A stretch of DNA of 7,326 nucleotides from Paucimonas sp. (lineage in GTDB: Bacteria; Pseudomonadota; Gammaproteobacteria; Burkholderiales; Burkholderiaceae_D). Location of the stretch: contig JAQSWC010000086.1 in NCBI GenBank assembly GCA_029266815.1, positions 1-7,326 of the forward strand, in the 5' to 3' direction. The translations under genes and the position numbers were made by a program. Of the stretch, positions 5,468 through 7,326 are shown piece by piece. Each line of letters opens with the position of its first letter. The first letter of the stretch is position 1. The notes under the pieces are model-generated. The model did not search any database and had not been told where the DNA came from. It saw nothing but the letters and a program-made list of their open reading frames with translations.

Positions 5468-5543
5468 TGGCTCCCCGACCTGGACTCGAACCAGGGACCT
5501 GCGGATTAACAGTCCGTCGCTCTACCGACTGAGCTATCAGGGA
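5468..5543 (-). tRNA. tRNA-Asn(GUU)
   Basis: The - strand gives a 76-base cloverleaf. The acceptor stem is TCCCTGA with TCGGGGA (one T-G pair), the D-arm region AGCTCAGTCGGTAGAGC, and the anticodon loop CTGTTAA with anticodon GTT. The T-arm holds GGTTCGAGTCC and the discriminator base is G. The CCA end is encoded (TGG on the + strand at 5468-5470). All stems pair, so the gene is intact. It has its own promoter and terminator and is therefore a single-gene unit. No duplicated tRNA 3' end or integrase was seen in the window. Confidence 0.97.
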
Positions 5544-5553
5544 ACAGACGCGC

Positions 5554-5583
5554 ATTATAGGATGAACTTCACGCGCTTGTCAA
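5554..5583 (-). promoter_or_regulatory. Consensus sigma-70 promoter of tRNA-Asn
   Basis: On the - strand TTGACA (5583-5578) and TATAAT (5559-5554) both match the consensus perfectly, with an 18-base spacer. The GC-rich bases that follow (GCGCGTC) resemble the discriminator of stringently controlled stable-RNA promoters. Transcription would start about 5 bases before the mature tRNA 5' end. The -35 overlaps the foot of the tyrB terminator. Confidence 0.92.
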
Positions 5584-5615
5584 AACCCTGAGAGCAATTT
5601 CTTGCCTCAGGGTTT
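5582..5615 (-). terminator. Terminator of the aminotransferase gene
   Basis: Starting 10 bases after the tyrB stop, AAACCCTGAG (- strand, 5615-5606) pairs with CTCAGGGTTT (5592-5583). The stem extends through GCAA/TTGC with one bulged base to a 4-base loop. The run TTTT on the - strand (5585-5582) is short and partly inside the stem. On the + strand the hairpin is followed by CGATTTTTT, so it may work in both directions. Confidence 0.8.
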
Positions 5616-5625
5616 CGATTTTTTA

Positions 5626-6840
5626 TCAAAGAACTTTCGCGATGGCATCGACCACGGTATCGATGTTCTTCGAATTCAGTGCGGCGACACAGATACGGCC
5701 GGTGTCTACCGCGTAAATCGAATATTCGGTGCGCAGACGTTCTACTTGCTGCTTGGTCAATCCTGAGTAGGAGAACATGCCGCGCTGCTCGATAACGAAA
5801 TCGAAGTTGTGGGCAGGTGCTTTCTGCTTGAGCTTTTCGACCAAGGCCTTGCGCATTTCACGAATACGGACACGCATGCCCGCGAGTTCGTTTTCCCAGG
5901 TCTGGCGCAGTTCCGGCGTGGAAAGGGCGGTTGCAACAACCTGGCCGCCATGAACCGGTGGATTCGAATAGTTGGTGCGGATCACACGTTTCAGTTGAGA
6001 CAGGACACGTGCGGCTTCTTCCGCGCTGACAGCCACGATGGAAAGAGCGCCGACACGCTCGCCATAGAGCGAAAAGGACTTCGAGAACGAGTTCGAGACG
6101 AACAGCGGGCCGCCCGCTTCAGCGAACTGGCGCACCACCTTGCCGTCTTCCGCAATGCCGTCGCCGAAACCCTGATAGGCCATGTCGAGGAAGGGAATCA
6201 GGCCGCGAGTGGTGACGACATTAATGACTTCGGACCACTGGCCGTCGGTCAAGTCGGCGCCTGTCGGGTTGTGGCAGCAGGCGTGCAAGAGCACGATGGA
6301 ACCGGCGGGCATGGCTCTCAATGCATCCAGCATGCCGGCGAAGTTGACGCCGCGCGTAGTAGCGTCGTAATAGGGGTAATTGTTCACCGTGAAACCGGCG
6401 GTTTCAAACAATGCACGATGGTTTTCCCAGCTCGGGTCGCTGATCCAGACTTGCGAGTTCGGCGAGAAACGTTTCAGGAAGTCCGCGCCCAGCTTCAGTG
6501 CGCCGGTGCCGCCTAGTGCCTGGGCGGTGATTGCGCGCTTTTCCTGCACTACGGCGCTGTCGGCGCCGAACACCAGTTCTTGCACCGCTTTGTCATACGC
6601 TGCCAAACCATCGATAGGCAGATAAGTGCGCGGTGTCGCCTTTTCCATCAATTGGGCTTCAGCCTTGCGCACGCATTCGAGAAGCGGCACCTTGCCGTTG
6701 TCGTCATAGTAGACGCCGACGCCGAGGTTGACCTTGTTCGGGTTCTTGTCGGCATTGAAAGCTTCGGTTACGCCCAGGATCGGGTCGCGCGGGGCCATTT
6801 CGATGGCAGAGAAAAGGGAGGCGGGAAGAGGTGCGTTCAT
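5626..6840 (-). CDS. tyrB: Aromatic-amino-acid/aspartate aminotransferase (class I PLP enzyme)
   Basis: Predicted 404-residue cytosolic aminotransferase that transfers amino groups between aspartate or aromatic amino acids and 2-oxoglutarate, the last step of Phe/Tyr synthesis or Asp formation. PLP-binding residues are visible. Lys254 lies in SNSFSKSFSLYGERVGAL (Schiff base), Asp219 and Tyr222 in FLDMAYQGF, and Asn191 in HACCHNPTG. Trp138 is in DPSWENH, and Arg382 in TGRICVAAL should bind the substrate alpha-carboxylate. LLHACCHNPTGADLT and the following IPFLDMAYQGF track E. coli TyrB more closely than AspC, so tyrB is preferred, but substrate range cannot be settled by reading. The start is the ATG at 6840, since MNAPLPASLFSAIEMAPRDP fits the family N-terminus. 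A TTG 90 bases upstream would add an Arg-rich, unfamiliar extension. No Shine-Dalgarno is evident. It is divergent from uvrB across 119 bases. Confidence 0.93.
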   Translation of the reverse strand: MNAPLPASLFSAIEMAPRDPILGVTEAFNADKNPNKVNLGVGVYYDDNGKVPLLECVRKAEAQLMEKATPRTYLPIDGLAAYDKAVQELVFGADSAVVQEKRAITAQALGGTGALKLGADFLKRFSPNSQVWISDPSWENHRALFETAGFTVNNYPYYDATTRGVNFAGMLDALRAMPAGSIVLLHACCHNPTGADLTDGQWSEVINVVTTRGLIPFLDMAYQGFGDGIAEDGKVVRQFAEAGGPLFVSNSFSKSFSLYGERVGALSIVAVSAEEAARVLSQLKRVIRTNYSNPPVHGGQVVATALSTPELRQTWENELAGMRVRIREMRKALVEKLKQKAPAHNFDFVIEQRGMFSYSGLTKQQVERLRTEYSIYAVDTGRICVAALNSKNIDTVVDAIAKVL

Positions 6841-6885
6841 CGTGATAACATCAAAAATTGACTGCGCAGATAGTGCGCTGCCGGG

Positions 6886-6913
6886 TTGAAATTTCAGAAA
6901 ACGCCGATATTTC
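6886..6913 (+). promoter_or_regulatory. Tentative uvrB promoter
   Basis: TTGAAA (6886-6891, 5 of 6 consensus bases) and TATTTC (6908-6913, 3 of 6) are 16 bases apart and would give a leader of about 40 bases. The -10 is poor. A 5-bp dyad CGCCG/CGGCG (6902-6918) overlaps it. No LexA-type CTGT-N8-ACAG site was seen between tyrB and uvrB, so SOS control is not supported here. Confidence 0.25.
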
Positions 6914-6959
6914 CGGCGCTCAAAATGCAACTCGCAATTCTACCAAAGGTCGAAGAGAC

Positions 6960-7326
6960 ATGACCGAATTAGCCCAAGTAACAAGCCCGATAGACGAATC
7001 GAAAATCGTCACTTTCCCGAGTTCTCCATATCGCCTGTACCAGCCGTTCCTGCCTGCCGGCGACCAGCCGGAGGCGATTGCCAAGCTCGTCGAAGGCGTG
7101 GAGGACGGGCTCTACTTTCAGACCCTGCTGGGCGTAACGGGTTCAGGCAAGACCTACACCATGGCGAACGTGATCGCCCGCCTTGGCCGGCCGGCTATCG
7201 TGTTTGCGCCGAACAAAACGCTGGCAGCGCAGCTGTACAGTGAGTTCCGCGATTTCTTTCCCCAGAATGCGGTGGAGTATTTCGTCAGCTACTACGACTA
7301 CTACCAGCCCGAGGCCTATGTGCCGC
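6960..7326 (+). CDS. uvrB: UvrABC system subunit B, 5' part only
   Basis: The first 122 codons of UvrB, the helicase-like damage-verification subunit of nucleotide excision repair, which is loaded onto DNA by UvrA and then recruits UvrC. The visible part holds Walker A GVTGSGKT (58-65), the following FAPNKTLAAQLYSEFRDFFP, and YYDYYQPEAYVP at the damage-probing beta-hairpin, all strongly conserved. The full protein is normally about 670-700 residues; the rest is outside the window. The N-terminus carries about 18 residues before the usual SPYRLYQPFLPAGDQP, which is somewhat longer than E. coli UvrB. The ATG at 6960 follows AAGGT (6946-6950) with a 9-base gap. It is divergent from tyrB, an arrangement recalled from other Burkholderiales. 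Confidence 0.97.
   Translation, partial: MTELAQVTSPIDESKIVTFPSSPYRLYQPFLPAGDQPEAIAKLVEGVEDGLYFQTLLGVTGSGKTYTMANVIARLGRPAIVFAPNKTLAAQLYSEFRDFFPQNAVEYFVSYYDYYQPEAYVP

Noticed and set aside
5809..6516. 235-codon open frame on the + strand inside tyrB
   Set aside because: It is antisense to a strongly conserved enzyme, with no recognisable motifs; a shadow of the GC-rich codon pattern.
6841..6930. 30-residue N-terminal extension of the aminotransferase from a TTG at 6930
   Set aside because: It is Arg-rich, unlike the family, and runs through the intergenic dyad; the ATG at 6840 fits family length.
1..7326. CRISPR arrays, insertion sequences or phage genes
   Set aside because: No regularly spaced repeats, transposase-like frames, terminal inverted repeats or phage motifs were seen on either strand.

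Overview
The window looks like a chromosomal segment from a betaproteobacterium of the order Burkholderiales, plausibly Oxalobacteraceae (Herminiimonas, Herbaspirillum or Collimonas relatives). This is inferred from the moderate-to-high GC, a phasin gene, an aromatic-type aminotransferase divergent from uvrB, and the protein flavours. No species can be fixed from the sequence alone.

Left part (1-1485): a broken glycosyltransferase runs leftward off the edge (1-445). It reads in three segments, with an in-frame stop and two frame changes. A 270-base regulatory stretch follows, then a phasin-family gene (716-1423, +) ending in a strong bidirectional terminator.

Middle part (1486-4447, all leftward): a Crp/Fnr-family regulator has an FNR-type recognition helix but no iron-sulphur cysteines. 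Upstream of it lies a roughly 350-base intergenic region rich in palindromes. Next comes a two-gene operon of a HisKA_3-type sensor kinase homologue and a NarL/LuxR-type response regulator. The sensor is the most unusual item here: the phospho-acceptor His is Tyr (codon 166) and the N, G1 and G2 ATP-binding boxes are eroded, yet the 356-codon frame is open and the partner regulator has an intact receiver. A 22-base inverted repeat resembling the GacA/UvrY operator lies just beyond the regulator gene.

Right part (4448-7326): a three-helix DUF2721-type membrane protein (+) converges on a small unrecognised protein of 72 residues (-). Then come tRNA-Asn(GUU) (-), with a textbook terminator and a fully consensus promoter, the PLP enzyme TyrB/AspC (-), and the start of uvrB (+), which is cut by the window edge.

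The regulatory genes suggest a redox or energy-state theme (FNR-like regulator, FNR-like boxes, PHB-granule phasin, two-component pair). That link is inference; the tRNA, tyrB and uvrB end is ordinary housekeeping.
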